The notes beneath the pieces were generated by a model. It saw nothing but the letters and a program-made list of their open reading frames with translations, made no database searches and was not told the origin of the DNA. Below are positions 34,022-42,334 of a stretch of 64,000 bases of DNA, in pieces. Position numbers and translations under genes: made by a program. The DNA comes from Pseudomonas sp. B33.4 (lineage in GTDB: Bacteria; Pseudomonadota; Gammaproteobacteria; Pseudomonadales; Pseudomonadaceae): the NCBI RefSeq assembly GCF_034555375.1, contig NZ_CP140706.1:2657001-2721000 (forward strand), given 5' to 3'. How positions within the stretch are numbered: position 1 is the stretch's first letter; every line of letters starts with the position of its first letter.

Positions 34022-35176
34022 TCAGTGGGAGCCGGCGGCTTTGTTGAGGTCGCTTTCGGTCCATTCGGTGTAGACGCAAGCATCAGCGGTGGCCCAGCGC
34101 ACTTGCACCGGATCGCCAGCCTTGAGCGGCATGCCGGCGGCTGACAGTGCTTTAACCGTCATTGAGGTGCCGCCCGAGGTGACTACGCTGCACGTCTGGC
34201 TCTCACCCAGAAACAACACTTCCACAACCTTCGCTGATACCTCATTCCAACCCGACGGCAGCGGTTCGCTGATTGCTTGCGCCACGCTCAACGCCAGTGC
34301 CTTTTCCGGCCGCACCATCAGCAAAACATCCTGATCGGTGTGCAACCCAGCGGTCAGGCGAATCGACAATGACTGTCCTTCAAACGAAGCCGCCGCATTG
34401 CCTTGAGCCTTGAGTTTGAGGAAGTTCGAGTTGCCCAGAAACGACGCGACAAACGCATTCGGCGGATTCTGATAAAGGTCGTAACCGCTACCCAGACCGA
34501 CAATCTTGCCGTGACTGAAAATGGCGATGCGTTGCGACAAGCGCATGGCTTCTTCCTGGTCGTGGGTCACGTAAACAATGGTGATGCCCAGACGGCGATG
34601 CAGTTGGCGCAGTTCGTCTTGCAAATCCTCGCGCAGTTTTTTATCCAGCGCACCGAGCGGTTCGTCCATCAGCAAAATGCGTGGTTCGTAGACCAAGGCG
34701 CGGGCGATGGCGACACGTTGTTGCTGGCCGCCAGAAAGTTGCGAAGGGCGGCGATGGGCGAATTGCTCAAGCTGCACCAGTTTCAACATCGCATCGACGC
34801 GTTTGTCGCGCTCAGCCGCCGCGAGTTTGCGAATCGCCAAAGGAAAAGCAATGTTGTCGCGCACCGACAGATGCGGGAACAGCGAATAGCGCTGGAACAC
34901 CATGCCGATATCGCGCTTGTGCGGCGGCACATTCACCAGCGACTGACCGTTGACGAGGATCTCGCCGCTGCTCGGCGTTTCAAACCCGGCGAGCATCGAC
35001 AACGTCGTACTTTTGCCCGAGCCGCTGGAGCCGAGGAAGGTCAGGAATTCACCGTCCTTGATGTCCAGCGAGATGTTGTCGACGGCGGCAAAGTCGCCGT
35101 AGTGTTTGTTCAGGTTGCGCAGGCTGACCAGGGGTTTGTCGTTCTGCTGGGAAGCGTCTTTGATCACGGCACTCAT
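34022..35176 (-). CDS. Polyamine-type ABC transporter ATPase (PotA-like)
   Basis: ATPase subunit with Walker A GSSGSGKST, signature QLSGGQQQRVAIARAL, Walker B ILLMDEP and H-loop VTHDQEE. Residues ~240-384 form the TOBE-type regulatory domain of the MOI/PotA group (MVRPEKALALS). The start at 35176 has AGGAGT upstream; an upstream frame extension is not needed. It is the last gene of a four-gene importer. Substrate class (polyamine, amino acid derivative, opine-like) comes from the family only. Confidence 0.9.
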   Translation of the reverse strand: MSAVIKDASQQNDKPLVSLRNLNKHYGDFAAVDNISLDIKDGEFLTFLGSSGSGKSTTLSMLAGFETPSSGEILVNGQSLVNVPPHKRDIGMVFQRYSLFPHLSVRDNIAFPLAIRKLAAAERDKRVDAMLKLVQLEQFAHRRPSQLSGGQQQRVAIARALVYEPRILLMDEPLGALDKKLREDLQDELRQLHRRLGITIVYVTHDQEEAMRLSQRIAIFSHGKIVGLGSGYDLYQNPPNAFVASFLGNSNFLKLKAQGNAAASFEGQSLSIRLTAGLHTDQDVLLMVRPEKALALSVAQAISEPLPSGWNEVSAKVVEVLFLGESQTCSVVTSGGTSMTVKALSAAGMPLKAGDPVQVRWATADACVYTEWTESDLNKAAGSH

Positions 35177-35193
35177 GTCGTACTCCTGGGCGC

Positions 35194-36003
35194 TCAGGCG
35201 CTGATTTCGTTGCGCCGGCGCAATGCGGCGGCGATCACCATGACCAAAACAGACAAGCCGATCAGCAACGTCGAAGCGACGGCGATCACCGGTGTCAGGT
35301 CCTGGCGCAGGGTGGTCCACATTTTCACGGGAAGGGTTTGCAGGGTCGGGCTGGCCATCATTACGCTGAGCACCACTTCGTCCCACGAAACGAGGAAGGC
35401 GAAGAGGGCGCCGGCAACCATGCCCGGGCGGATCGCCGGGAACGTCACCTTGAACACCGCTTGCAGGCGTGAGGCACCGCAGATAACCGCGGCGTCCTCA
35501 ATCGACTGATCGAACAGCTTCAGCGAGTTGATGATCGAGATGATGGTAAACGGCAGCGCTACGATCACATGGCTGACGACGAAGGCGAACATCGTCCCCG
35601 TGTAACCGAGCTTGAGGAACAGCGCGTACACCGCCACGGCGATGATCACCAGTGGCACGATCATCGGCAGGGTGAACAGACCGTAGAGCATTTCCCGCCC
35701 AGGAAAGCGTCCGCGCACCAGCGCAAATGCAGTCGGCAAACCGAGGGCCACGGCGCAAATCGTCGTGAGGACAGCAACTTTGAGGCTCGCTGCTGCAGCG
35801 TTCATCCAGTCAGGGTTGGAGAAGAACTGGCCGTACCATTTCAGCGTCCAGCCCGGCGGTGGGAATACCAGCCACTGTGAAGAGCCGAACGACAGCAGCA
35901 CGATGAATACGATCGGCAACAGCAGGAACAGACCGATCAGCCCTGTGGTGGCGTAGAGACCGAAGCGCATGCGTCGGCTCATCGCATTGGGGGTCAGGAG
36001 CAT
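35194..36003 (-). CDS. Polyamine-type ABC transporter permease (PotC-like)
   Basis: Inner-membrane permease of 269 residues with six helices. The family stretch YGLFTLPMIVPLVIIAVAVY and the coupling motif EDAAVICGASRLQAVFKVTF (EAA loop) are clear. It lies 6 bp downstream of the second permease gene and 17 bp upstream of the ATPase gene. It pairs with the PotB-like protein to form the channel. Confidence 0.9.
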   Translation of the reverse strand: MLLTPNAMSRRMRFGLYATTGLIGLFLLLPIVFIVLLSFGSSQWLVFPPPGWTLKWYGQFFSNPDWMNAAAASLKVAVLTTICAVALGLPTAFALVRGRFPGREMLYGLFTLPMIVPLVIIAVAVYALFLKLGYTGTMFAFVVSHVIVALPFTIISIINSLKLFDQSIEDAAVICGASRLQAVFKVTFPAIRPGMVAGALFAFLVSWDEVVLSVMMASPTLQTLPVKMWTTLRQDLTPVIAVASTLLIGLSVLVMVIAAALRRRNEISA

Positions 36004-36009
36004 GTCGGC

Positions 36010-36957
36010 TTACCTCGCGTTACTGGCGCCAACCGGGGATTCCGGCTGAAGCTTCAGGTAGAAGTAGAACAGCACCAGAGTGATCGCGATCAGCAACGCG
36101 GCGCCGGCACTGGCCAGGCCCCAGTTGAGGAACGATTGCACCTGCTGAATGATGAACTCCGGCAGCATCATGTTCTGCGCCCCGCCGAGCAGCGCCGGGG
36201 TGACGTAGTAACCGAGCGACATCACGAACACCATCAAACCACCGGAGGCCAGACCCGGCCGGCACAGCGGCAGGAACACCCGGAAGAAGTTGGTCCACGG
36301 ACTGGCGCCGCAGATCGAACCGGCCTGCAGAATCATCGGGTCGATGGCCTGCATGGTCGCCTGCAACGGCAGCACGATGAACGGGATCATGATGTAGCTC
36401 ATGCCGATCACCACACCGGTGAGGTTGTGGACCATTTCCAGTGGCTGATCGATGATGCCCATCGCCATCAGAGCCTTGTTGATCACGCCGGACGCTTGCA
36501 GCAGCACCAGCCACGAATAGGTGCGGGCGAGCAGACTGGTCCACATCGACAGCAGCACGATGTTGAGGATCCAGCGCCCCCAGCCACGCGGCACCAAGGT
36601 GATCGCCCAGGCCAGCGGAAAGCCCAGCAGCAGGCTGAACAGCGTCACCAGCCCGGCCACCGAAAAGGTGTTGAGCAGCACCCGGGCATACGCCGAGTTG
36701 GCGAACAACTGTTCATAGTTGCCAAGGCCCGGGGTCGGTTCGAGCACGCCGCGCAACAGCAGGCCAATCAACGGCGCGAGAAAGAACAGGCCGATGAACA
36801 GCAGCGCTGGCGCGAGGTTGCCGGCGCCGCGCCAGCGTTGTCTGAGGGTCGGGGCTTGCTGCATCGCAACCGCCTGTGTTCCGTGGGCCGAACCGGCAGC
36901 GCTGGTCGCGCTCCCGGTGGCAGTAGAGGGACGGGACGCGGTGGCCGCCATTTTCAT
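36010..36957 (-). CDS. Polyamine-type ABC transporter permease (PotB-like)
   Basis: Inner-membrane permease of about 315 residues. It has an unusually long Ala/Thr/Ser-rich cytoplasmic N-terminus (~40 residues) before the first helix (LAPALLFIGLFFLAPLIGLL). The EAA-type loop appears as ILQAGSICGASPWTNFFRVF. The start at 36957 is chosen because its ATG overlaps the TGA of the binding-protein gene (ATGA). An ATG at 36978 would give a larger overlap. The N-terminal tail is atypical, and its role is unknown. Confidence 0.87.
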   Translation of the reverse strand: MKMAATASRPSTATGSATSAAGSAHGTQAVAMQQAPTLRQRWRGAGNLAPALLFIGLFFLAPLIGLLLRGVLEPTPGLGNYEQLFANSAYARVLLNTFSVAGLVTLFSLLLGFPLAWAITLVPRGWGRWILNIVLLSMWTSLLARTYSWLVLLQASGVINKALMAMGIIDQPLEMVHNLTGVVIGMSYIMIPFIVLPLQATMQAIDPMILQAGSICGASPWTNFFRVFLPLCRPGLASGGLMVFVMSLGYYVTPALLGGAQNMMLPEFIIQQVQSFLNWGLASAGAALLIAITLVLFYFYLKLQPESPVGASNAR

Positions 36958-37979
36958 TTGACCAGCCATTCGTTCCACCGTGTCGCGATGGCCTGGCCGT
37001 TCTTGGCCCAGTACGCGAAATCAAGAGTGATCTGATCCTTAGCGTAGGCAGTCGGCAGGTTGGGGGCCAGCGTCGAATCCAGACGCTCCACACTGTCGAG
37101 GTTGACCGGGGCGTAGGCGGTCAGGTTGGAGAAGTCGGCCTGGCCTTTGGCGCTGCTGGCGCTGGCCAGAAACTTCATCGCCGCGTCCTTGTTTTTCGAG
37201 CCCTTTGGGATCACCAGAATGTCGGCCATGACCAGGTTCTGTTTCCAGCTCACGCCGACCGGCGCGCCGTCTTCTTGCAGGGCGTGAATGCGACCGTTCC
37301 AGAACTGGCCCATGCTCGCTTCACCGGACGCCAGCAGTTGCTGCGACTGCGCGCCGCCGCCCCACCAGACGATGTCTTTCTTGATCGTGTCGAGTTTTTT
37401 GAAAGCACGATCCAGATCCAGCGGGTAGAGCTTGTCGGCCGCTACGCCATCGGCCAGCAGCGCCAGTTCGAGCACGCCGGGGCTTGGCCATTTGTACAGG
37501 GCGCGTTTGCCGGGGTAGGTCTTGGTGTCGAACAGGGCGCTCCAGTCCTGCGGCTTGTTGGCGCCGAGCTTGCCCTCGTTGTAGCCGAGGACGAAGGAGA
37601 AGAAGAACGAGCCGACGCCGTAATCGCTGACGAAACGCGGGTCGATCTTGTCGCGTTGAATGACTTTGAAATCGAGAGGTTCGAGCAGGCCTTCAGCGGC
37701 GGCGCGCAGGGCGAAGTCGGCTTCGACATCGACCACGTCCCATTGCACGTTACCGCTCTCGACCATGGCTTTGAGTTTGCCGTAGTCGGTCGGGCCGTCC
37801 TGCACGACGGTGATGCCGCTGGCCTTGCTGAACGGATCGGCCCAGGCCTGTTTCTGCGCGTCCTGGGTGCTTCCGCCCCAGCTGACGAAGTTCACGCTGT
37901 CGGCCGCCATTGCAGCCTGGCCGGTGACGCTGAGCAGTCCCGCAAAAAAGATCGCGGTTGCAGCTTTGTTCAACACCAT
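36954..37979 (-). CDS. Polyamine-type ABC transporter binding protein (PotD-like)
   Basis: Periplasmic binding protein of 341 residues with a signal peptide ending QAAMA-AD. It opens SVNFVSWGGSTQDAQKQAWA, as in the PotD/YdcS group (bacterial extracellular solute-binding family 8-like). It is first gene of the importer operon. The start at 37979 has GAGGG upstream, with an ACAACAATGAGGG stretch resembling an Hfq/Crc site. A near-perfect 25-bp palindrome lies 95 bp upstream and is shared with other promoters of the region. Confidence 0.9.
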   Translation of the reverse strand: MVLNKAATAIFFAGLLSVTGQAAMAADSVNFVSWGGSTQDAQKQAWADPFSKASGITVVQDGPTDYGKLKAMVESGNVQWDVVDVEADFALRAAAEGLLEPLDFKVIQRDKIDPRFVSDYGVGSFFFSFVLGYNEGKLGANKPQDWSALFDTKTYPGKRALYKWPSPGVLELALLADGVAADKLYPLDLDRAFKKLDTIKKDIVWWGGGAQSQQLLASGEASMGQFWNGRIHALQEDGAPVGVSWKQNLVMADILVIPKGSKNKDAAMKFLASASSAKGQADFSNLTAYAPVNLDSVERLDSTLAPNLPTAYAKDQITLDFAYWAKNGQAIATRWNEWLVK

Positions 37980-38073
37980 GTTCACGCCCTCATTGTTGTG
38001 TTTTTGAGCGGGCTTGCGTTGTTGCCCGCCTGTCGGGAGCAGTAGCTGGACGTTCGTCTGAGTGTCCGGTCTA

Positions 38074-38098
38074 TGGAATATCATATTATGGTATTCCA
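38074..38098 (-). promoter_or_regulatory. GntR-type operator upstream of the ABC importer operon
   Basis: Imperfect palindrome with arms TGGAATATCATA and TATGGTATTCCA around a central T; 11 of 12 arm positions pair. Read on the minus strand it contains TGGAATACCATAATAT, 14 of 16 identical to the exact 16-mers at 39488 and 45310. Confidence 0.75.
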
Positions 38099-38184
38099 AA
38101 CATTGTGCAAGCACTTTGCCTTACCGGTTATCTGGCGGCTGGTGGTTTTTTCACTTGAGAAATGTGTAGAAATTCTAGATCCAG

Positions 38185-38341
38185 CCCCTCACCCCAGCCC
38201 TCTCCCAATGGGAGAGGGGGGAAAGGGAGCAGATCTTTGTGCTGTTCAAAAACGAGTACGACTCGATATTTCAGGTCGGCGTATAGCGACTAAACACCTC
38301 GGTCAGCTCCCTCTCCCTCCGGGAGAGGGCTGGGGTGAGGG
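38185..38341. repeat. Inverted repeat (family D, CCCTCACCCCAGCCCTCTCCC)
   Basis: The two outer arms (38185-38219 and 38306-38341) each also contain a small internal GGGAGAGGG hairpin. A second copy is at 49226-49402. It lies between ribBA and the importer promoter. Confidence 0.85.
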
Positions 38342-38346
38342 CAGCT

Positions 38347-39456
38347 TCACTCGGTAAACGGAATACTCTCAACCACCTCCAGGTCATACCCCGTCAACCC
38401 CGCATACTTCAACGGCGGCCCAAGATGCCGCAGCTTGCCAACCCCAAGGTTCTGCAAAATCTGCGCCCCAGTCCCCACCTCCGAATAAATCCGCGATTGC
38501 GAACGGCTGAACTGCCGTGGCGGCTGGGTCAGTTGCGGCACCCGCTCCAGCAACGCCTGCGAAGACTCATGATTAGCCAACACCACGACAACCCCATTCC
38601 CCTCAGCCGCGACCCGTTGCAACGCCGCCCACAGCGTCCAGTTCGTCGGCCCGCTGTACTCGGCGCCGACCAGATCACGCAGCGGATCAATCACATGCAC
38701 GCGCACCAGCGTCGGCTCTTCGCGGCGCAGATCGCCCATGACCATCGCCATGTGCACGCCGCCCTCGATGCGATCCTCAAAGGTGATCAGGCGGAAGGTG
38801 CCATGCACCGTCGGCAGCTCACGTTCGCCAATGCGTTCGATGGTGTGTTCAGTACTCAGGCGATAGTGAATCAGGTCGGCGATGGTGCCGATCTTGATCC
38901 CGTGCTTGCGCGCAAACACTTCCAGATCCGGGCGACGGGCCATGGTGCCGTCATCGTTCATCACCTCGACAATCACCGAGGCTGGGGTGAACCCGGCCAG
39001 ACGCGCCAGATCGCAACCCGCTTCGGTATGGCCGGCGCGGGTCAGCACGCCACCTTCCTTGGCGCGTAGCGGAAAGATGTGCCCCGGCTGCACCAGGTCT
39101 TCAGCGCGAGCATTCGGCGCGACGGCGGCGGCAACCGTGCAGGCGCGATCCGCCGCGGAGATGCCGGTGGTCACGCCAACCGCCGCTTCGATCGACACGG
39201 TAAACGCGGTGCTGAACACGCTGCCGTTGGCCGGGACCATTTGCTCAAGGCCCAGACGCTGGCAATGTTCGTCGGTCAGGGTCAGGCAAATCAGTCCACG
39301 CGCCTCTCGGGCCATAAAGCTGATCGCCTCAGGCGTACAACGGTCGGCGGCCAGCAACAGGTCGCCTTCGTTTTCGCGGTCTTCGTCATCGACCAGCAAA
39401 ACCATTTTGCCGAGACGATAATCTTCGATGATTTCTTCGATGCTGTTGAAGGCCAT
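38347..39456 (-). CDS. ribBA: RibBA-type protein: active DHBP synthase domain, degenerate GTP cyclohydrolase II domain
   Basis: Residues ~1-205 form 3,4-dihydroxy-2-butanone-4-phosphate synthase, a riboflavin precursor enzyme. [17 protein letters not shown] holds the acidic/Arg active site and [16 protein letters not shown] the His/Glu pair. The C-terminal ~160 residues align with GTP cyclohydrolase II but lack the zinc Cys cluster (normally SECLTGD...LRCDCG; here [18 protein letters not shown]), so this half is probably not a cyclohydrolase, as in RibBX proteins. It is divergent from a DUF1330 gene across a shared operator-like 16-mer. This is likely an extra flavin-supply gene rather than the housekeeping copy. 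Confidence 0.88.
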   Translation of the reverse strand: MAFNSIEEIIEDYRLGKMVLLVDDEDRENEGDLLLAADRCTPEAISFMAREARGLICLTLTDEHCQRLGLEQMVPANGSVFSTAFTVSIEAAVGVTTGISAADRACTVAAAVAPNARAEDLVQPGHIFPLRAKEGGVLTRAGHTEAGCDLARLAGFTPASVIVEVMNDDGTMARRPDLEVFARKHGIKIGTIADLIHYRLSTEHTIERIGERELPTVHGTFRLITFEDRIEGGVHMAMVMGDLRREEPTLVRVHVIDPLRDLVGAEYSGPTNWTLWAALQRVAAEGNGVVVVLANHESSQALLERVPQLTQPPRQFSRSQSRIYSEVGTGAQILQNLGVGKLRHLGPPLKYAGLTGYDLEVVESIPFTE

Positions 39457-39487
39457 GCTGGACTCTCAGGGTTCGTTGGAAATATAT

Positions 39488-39503
39488 TGGTATACCATAA
39501 TAC
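39488..39503 (+). promoter_or_regulatory. GntR-type operator between ribBA and the DUF1330 gene
   Basis: TGGTATACCATAATAC, identical base for base to the site at 45310. It lies 31 bp before ribBA and 21 bp before the DUF1330 gene, so one bound regulator could control both. Confidence 0.75.
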
Positions 39504-39524
39504 AAAATCAACAAAGAGGTCACT

Positions 39525-39821
39525 ATGAAGGCTTACTGGATTGCTCATGTGGATATAGCCGATACCGATCACTACAGCCAATACACCCAGCGCGCGCCGG
39601 CAGCCTTCGCTGAGTTTGGCGCGAAGTTTCTGGCCAGAGGCGGGCGTAGTGAGGCGATGGAAGGGCGCAAGACGCCGCAGCGCAGCGTGGTGATCGAGTT
39701 CGAGAGCTACGAAAAAGCCGTGGCGTGCTACCACTCGGCGGCGTACCAGGAAGCGAAAAGTTATCGCGAAGAATGGGCGAGGGCGGAAATCATCATCGTC
39801 GAAGGCATCGCCCCGCTTTAA
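39525..39821 (+). CDS. DUF1330 family protein (dimeric alpha-beta barrel)
   Basis: The 98-residue protein opens MKAYWIAHVDIADTDHYSQY, followed by GGRSEAMEGRKTPQRSVVIE, matching the DUF1330 family of small ferredoxin-like dimers. Biochemical role is unknown; relatives often sit in catabolic operons. It has AAAGAGG upstream. It is the only + strand gene in a minus-strand region and is divergent from ribBA over a 68-bp region holding the shared operator-like site, suggesting membership of the same regulon. Confidence 0.85.
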   Translation: MKAYWIAHVDIADTDHYSQYTQRAPAAFAEFGAKFLARGGRSEAMEGRKTPQRSVVIEFESYEKAVACYHSAAYQEAKSYREEWARAEIIIVEGIAPL

Positions 39822-39836
39822 GACTCACCGTGAATC

Positions 39837-39926
39837 CCCTGTAGGAGCTGCCGAAGGCTGCGATCCTTTGATCTTGCTCCTAAAAACAAGATCAAAAGAT
39901 CGCAGCCTTCGGCAGCTCCTACAGGG
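39837..39926. repeat. REP-type inverted repeat (family B)
   Basis: Arms CCCTGTAGGAGCTGCCGAAG and complement; GCGATC(C/T)TTTGATC core. It separates the convergent DUF1330 and Nudix genes. Confidence 0.9.
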
Positions 39927-39951
39927 ATTTTGGGGTGTCAGAGGGATGTGA

Positions 39952-40515
39952 TCAGCGGATGAAGTGAATCTTGCCGCTGTCGTCATTGCCCATGTAGATC
40001 CCATACACCCCAGCCTGGCGCTCTTCGATATAGCGCTCGAGAATCTGCCGGATCGCCGGGTAATAGATCTGTTCCCACGGAATCTCTTCCGGTGCGAAGA
40101 ACTTGTAATCCATGGTCTCAGGCCCGTACTGCCCGGTGATCTCCAGCGCGATCGCGCGGAAGATGATGTACACCTCGCTGATCTTCGGCACGCTGAAAAT
40201 CGAGTACGGCGAGACGATTTCCGCTCGCACGCCGCTTTCTTCCCAGACTTCGCGAATCGCCGCTTGCTCGGTGGTTTCGCCGCTTTCCATGAAACCGGCG
40301 GGCAGCGTCCAGGTGCCCGGACGCGGTGGGATCGCCCGTTGGCACAGCAGGTATTTGCCGTCCTGCTCGATGATGCAGCCCGCAATGATCTTCGGATTGA
40401 CGTAATGGATGTAGCCGCAGCCGCGACACATCAGGCGCTCGTGCGTATCGCCCGCCGGTATCTGCTGACCGAGGTCAGGGCCACCGCATTTCGGGCAATA
40501 GCTCGGGCTGAACAT
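39952..40515 (-). CDS. Nudix hydrolase with N-terminal zinc ribbon
   Basis: The 187-residue product has a Cys4 zinc ribbon at residues ~8-33 (CPKC ... CRGC) followed by a Nudix domain. The Nudix box GFMESGETTEQAAIREVWEE, then SGV, is complete (G-x5-E-x7-REVWEE-x-G-V). It resembles the short NudC-like group that hydrolyses nucleotide diphosphates; NADH, ADP-ribose and FAD are possible substrates. It starts 1 bp after the GntR gene stop and is likely co-transcribed with it. Given the flavin genes around it, FAD hydrolysis is an attractive but untested idea. Confidence 0.88.
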   Translation of the reverse strand: MFSPSYCPKCGGPDLGQQIPAGDTHERLMCRGCGYIHYVNPKIIAGCIIEQDGKYLLCQRAIPPRPGTWTLPAGFMESGETTEQAAIREVWEESGVRAEIVSPYSIFSVPKISEVYIIFRAIALEITGQYGPETMDYKFFAPEEIPWEQIYYPAIRQILERYIEERQAGVYGIYMGNDDSGKIHFIR

Positions 40516-40516
40516 A

Positions 40517-41269
40517 TCAGTGACCTATACGGGGTTCTTTCAAGGCGATCGGCAGGGTGATTGGCGGGGTAGCGCCAGTCTCTTCCTGCTTGCGCTTGAG
40601 GTAATCGAGGGCCACGGCAGCGGCCGCGCGGACGTGATCGACGCAGGCCTGATGCGCCGCCAGCGGATCGCCGCTCTTGATCGCCTCGACCATTTTTTCC
40701 ATTTCGTGGTTACTCGCGCCGCGACGGTTTTCCTGGGAGACCGAGGTCGCGCGCAAGTAGCTGATGCGCGCCTGCAACTGACGCAGCTGAGTGGCCGCGA
40801 CATGGTTGCCCGAGCCTTCGAGCAGCACGTCGTAGAAACCCTGCACTGAGTCGATCACCTGCTGCAACTCGCCGTCCTTCAACGCCTTGCGGTTGTCGTC
40901 GAGGGCTTTTTCCAGGGCTTTGATGTCCTTGGCCTTGGCGCGCAGGGTGAACAGCTGCACGATCAAACCTTCCAGCACGCAACGCAATTCGTAGATATCG
41001 ACGGCGTCGGCCAATGTGATGATGGCGACACGCGGACCTTTGGCATCGGCGAACTCGACCAGGCCTTCGGATTCGAGGTGACGCAGGGCTTCACGCACAG
41101 AGGTGCGGCTGACGCCGAGGCGATCGCACAGATCGCGTTCGACCAGACGATCCCCTGGCATGAGCTGGAAATTCATGATCGCGCTACGCAGTTTATCCAG
41201 CACGATCTCGCGCAGGGTAACGGGGTTGCGATTGACCTTGAAGCTGTCGTCGAGTGGCTGGCGTTTCAT
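40517..41269 (-). CDS. GntR/FCD family transcriptional regulator
   Basis: The 250-residue regulator has an N-terminal winged helix (LREIVLDKLRSAIMNFQLMP, then ERDLCDRLGVSRTSVREALR) and a C-terminal FCD ligand domain with helices ending NHEMEKMVEAIKSGD. FCD repressors bind short palindromes of the TGGTATACCA type, which matches the three sites found in this region. It is thus the prime candidate to control the importer, ribBA/DUF1330 and the catabolic operon. The start MKRQPLDDSF at 41269 is preferred over 41311. The effector is probably a carboxylic acid intermediate (inference). Confidence 0.9.
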   Translation of the reverse strand: MKRQPLDDSFKVNRNPVTLREIVLDKLRSAIMNFQLMPGDRLVERDLCDRLGVSRTSVREALRHLESEGLVEFADAKGPRVAIITLADAVDIYELRCVLEGLIVQLFTLRAKAKDIKALEKALDDNRKALKDGELQQVIDSVQGFYDVLLEGSGNHVAATQLRQLQARISYLRATSVSQENRRGASNHEMEKMVEAIKSGDPLAAHQACVDHVRAAAAVALDYLKRKQEETGATPPITLPIALKEPRIGH

Positions 41270-41311
41270 GGGGTCCGCTCTTTCGGTTGGCTGTCCATGC
41301 CAGACGGGCAT

Positions 41312-41716
41312 CTAAACAGCCGAGGGGTTGACTGAGGCTTCGGCGTCGGCTTCGGCAAAGGCTTCACGGGCCAGCCGGAAACTGTCCACGGCTGCCGGAA
41401 CGCCGCAATAAATGCCGACCTGAAGCAGAATTTCGCGTATTTGCTCACGACTCAGGCCGTTACGCAAGGCGCCACGCACATGCAGCTTGAGTTCGTGCGG
41501 ACGGTTGAGCGCCGAGATCATCGCCAGGTTGATCATGCTGCGCTCCTTGAGCGACAACCCCTCGCGCCCCCAGACATGGCCCCAGCAGTATTCGGTGACC
41601 ATTTCCTGGAGTGGGCGGGTGAAGTCGTCGGCGTTGTCGATTGAACGCTGCACGTACGCTTCGCCCAATACCTGAGTGCGGATTTTCAGGCCTTTTTCGT
41701 ACTTTTCGTTACTCAT
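41312..41716 (-). CDS. Carboxymuconolactone decarboxylase-like protein
   Basis: The 134-residue protein is of the CMD/AhpD-like family, closest by eye to PcaC. LSLKERSMINLAMISALNRP is followed by HELKLHVRGALRNGLSREQI and LQVGIYCGVPAAVDSF. It lacks the redox CxxC of AhpD, so a decarboxylase or isomerase role is more likely. GGAGGA just upstream favours the second of two adjacent ATGs (41716). No other beta-ketoadipate pathway gene is nearby, so the substrate need not be carboxymuconolactone. It is separated from the flavin reductase gene by a REP element. Confidence 0.85.
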   Translation of the reverse strand: MSNEKYEKGLKIRTQVLGEAYVQRSIDNADDFTRPLQEMVTEYCWGHVWGREGLSLKERSMINLAMISALNRPHELKLHVRGALRNGLSREQIREILLQVGIYCGVPAAVDSFRLAREAFAEADAEASVNPSAV

Positions 41717-41731
41717 CATTCCTCCAATCCC

Positions 41732-41821
41732 CCCTGTAGGAGCTGCCGAAGGCTGCGATCTTTTGATCTTGCTTTGAAAATCAAAGTCAAAAGATCGCAG
41801 CCTTCGGCAGCTCCTACAGGG
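41732..41821. repeat. REP-type inverted repeat (family B) inside a gene cluster
   Basis: Arms CCCTGTAGGAGCTGCCGAAG and complement. Unusually it lies between two same-strand genes of one presumed operon (flavin reductase and CMD-like), where it may attenuate transcription or stabilise the upstream mRNA. Confidence 0.9.
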
Positions 41822-41836
41822 AATCGAGTGTGGCAA

Positions 41837-42322
41837 TCAGGCCAGTGTCGGCAGGGGGCCTAGCTTGCCCTTGTGGTAAATCATCGGCGTCACCGGTTGT
41901 GCGGGCAGGATCAGGTTCTTCACCGCGCCAACAATGATCGCGTGATCACCACCGTCGTATTCCCGCCACAACTCGCACTCGATGATCGCCGTGGCCTTGG
42001 CCAGAATCGGGTTACCCAACTCGCTCAGATGCCACTCGATGTCTTTGGCCTTGTCCTTGCCTTTACCGGCAAAGGCGTAGGCCTCAGCCGTCTGGTCAGC
42101 AGACAGCAAATGGATCGCAAATTTCTTGCTGTCACGCAACACCGGATACGTGTCGGAAGCATAGTTGGGGCAGAACAGCACCAGCGCCGGGTCAATCGAC
42201 AGCGCGCTGAAGGCGCTGGCGGTGATACCGACAATGCCGCCCTCCGGATCAACAGTGGTGACCACCGTGACGCCGGACGGAAACGAGCTCATGACGTCTT
42301 TGTAAATGCCGGGTTCGATCAT
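41837..42322 (-). CDS. Flavin reductase (HpaC/RutF-like)
   Basis: Short-chain NAD(P)H:flavin oxidoreductase of 161 residues. SSFPSGVTVVTT, GGIVGITASAFSALSIDPAL and a C-terminal MIYHKGKLGPL are typical of the HpaC/RutF family. Such proteins deliver reduced FMN or FAD to a separate flavin-dependent monooxygenase. No such oxygenase is encoded in this window, which is odd. It lies 12 bp after the aldehyde dehydrogenase gene. Confidence 0.92.
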   Translation of the reverse strand: MIEPGIYKDVMSSFPSGVTVVTTVDPEGGIVGITASAFSALSIDPALVLFCPNYASDTYPVLRDSKKFAIHLLSADQTAEAYAFAGKGKDKAKDIEWHLSELGNPILAKATAIIECELWREYDGGDHAIIVGAVKNLILPAQPVTPMIYHKGKLGPLPTLA

Positions 42323-42334
42323 TTCGCAGGACTC

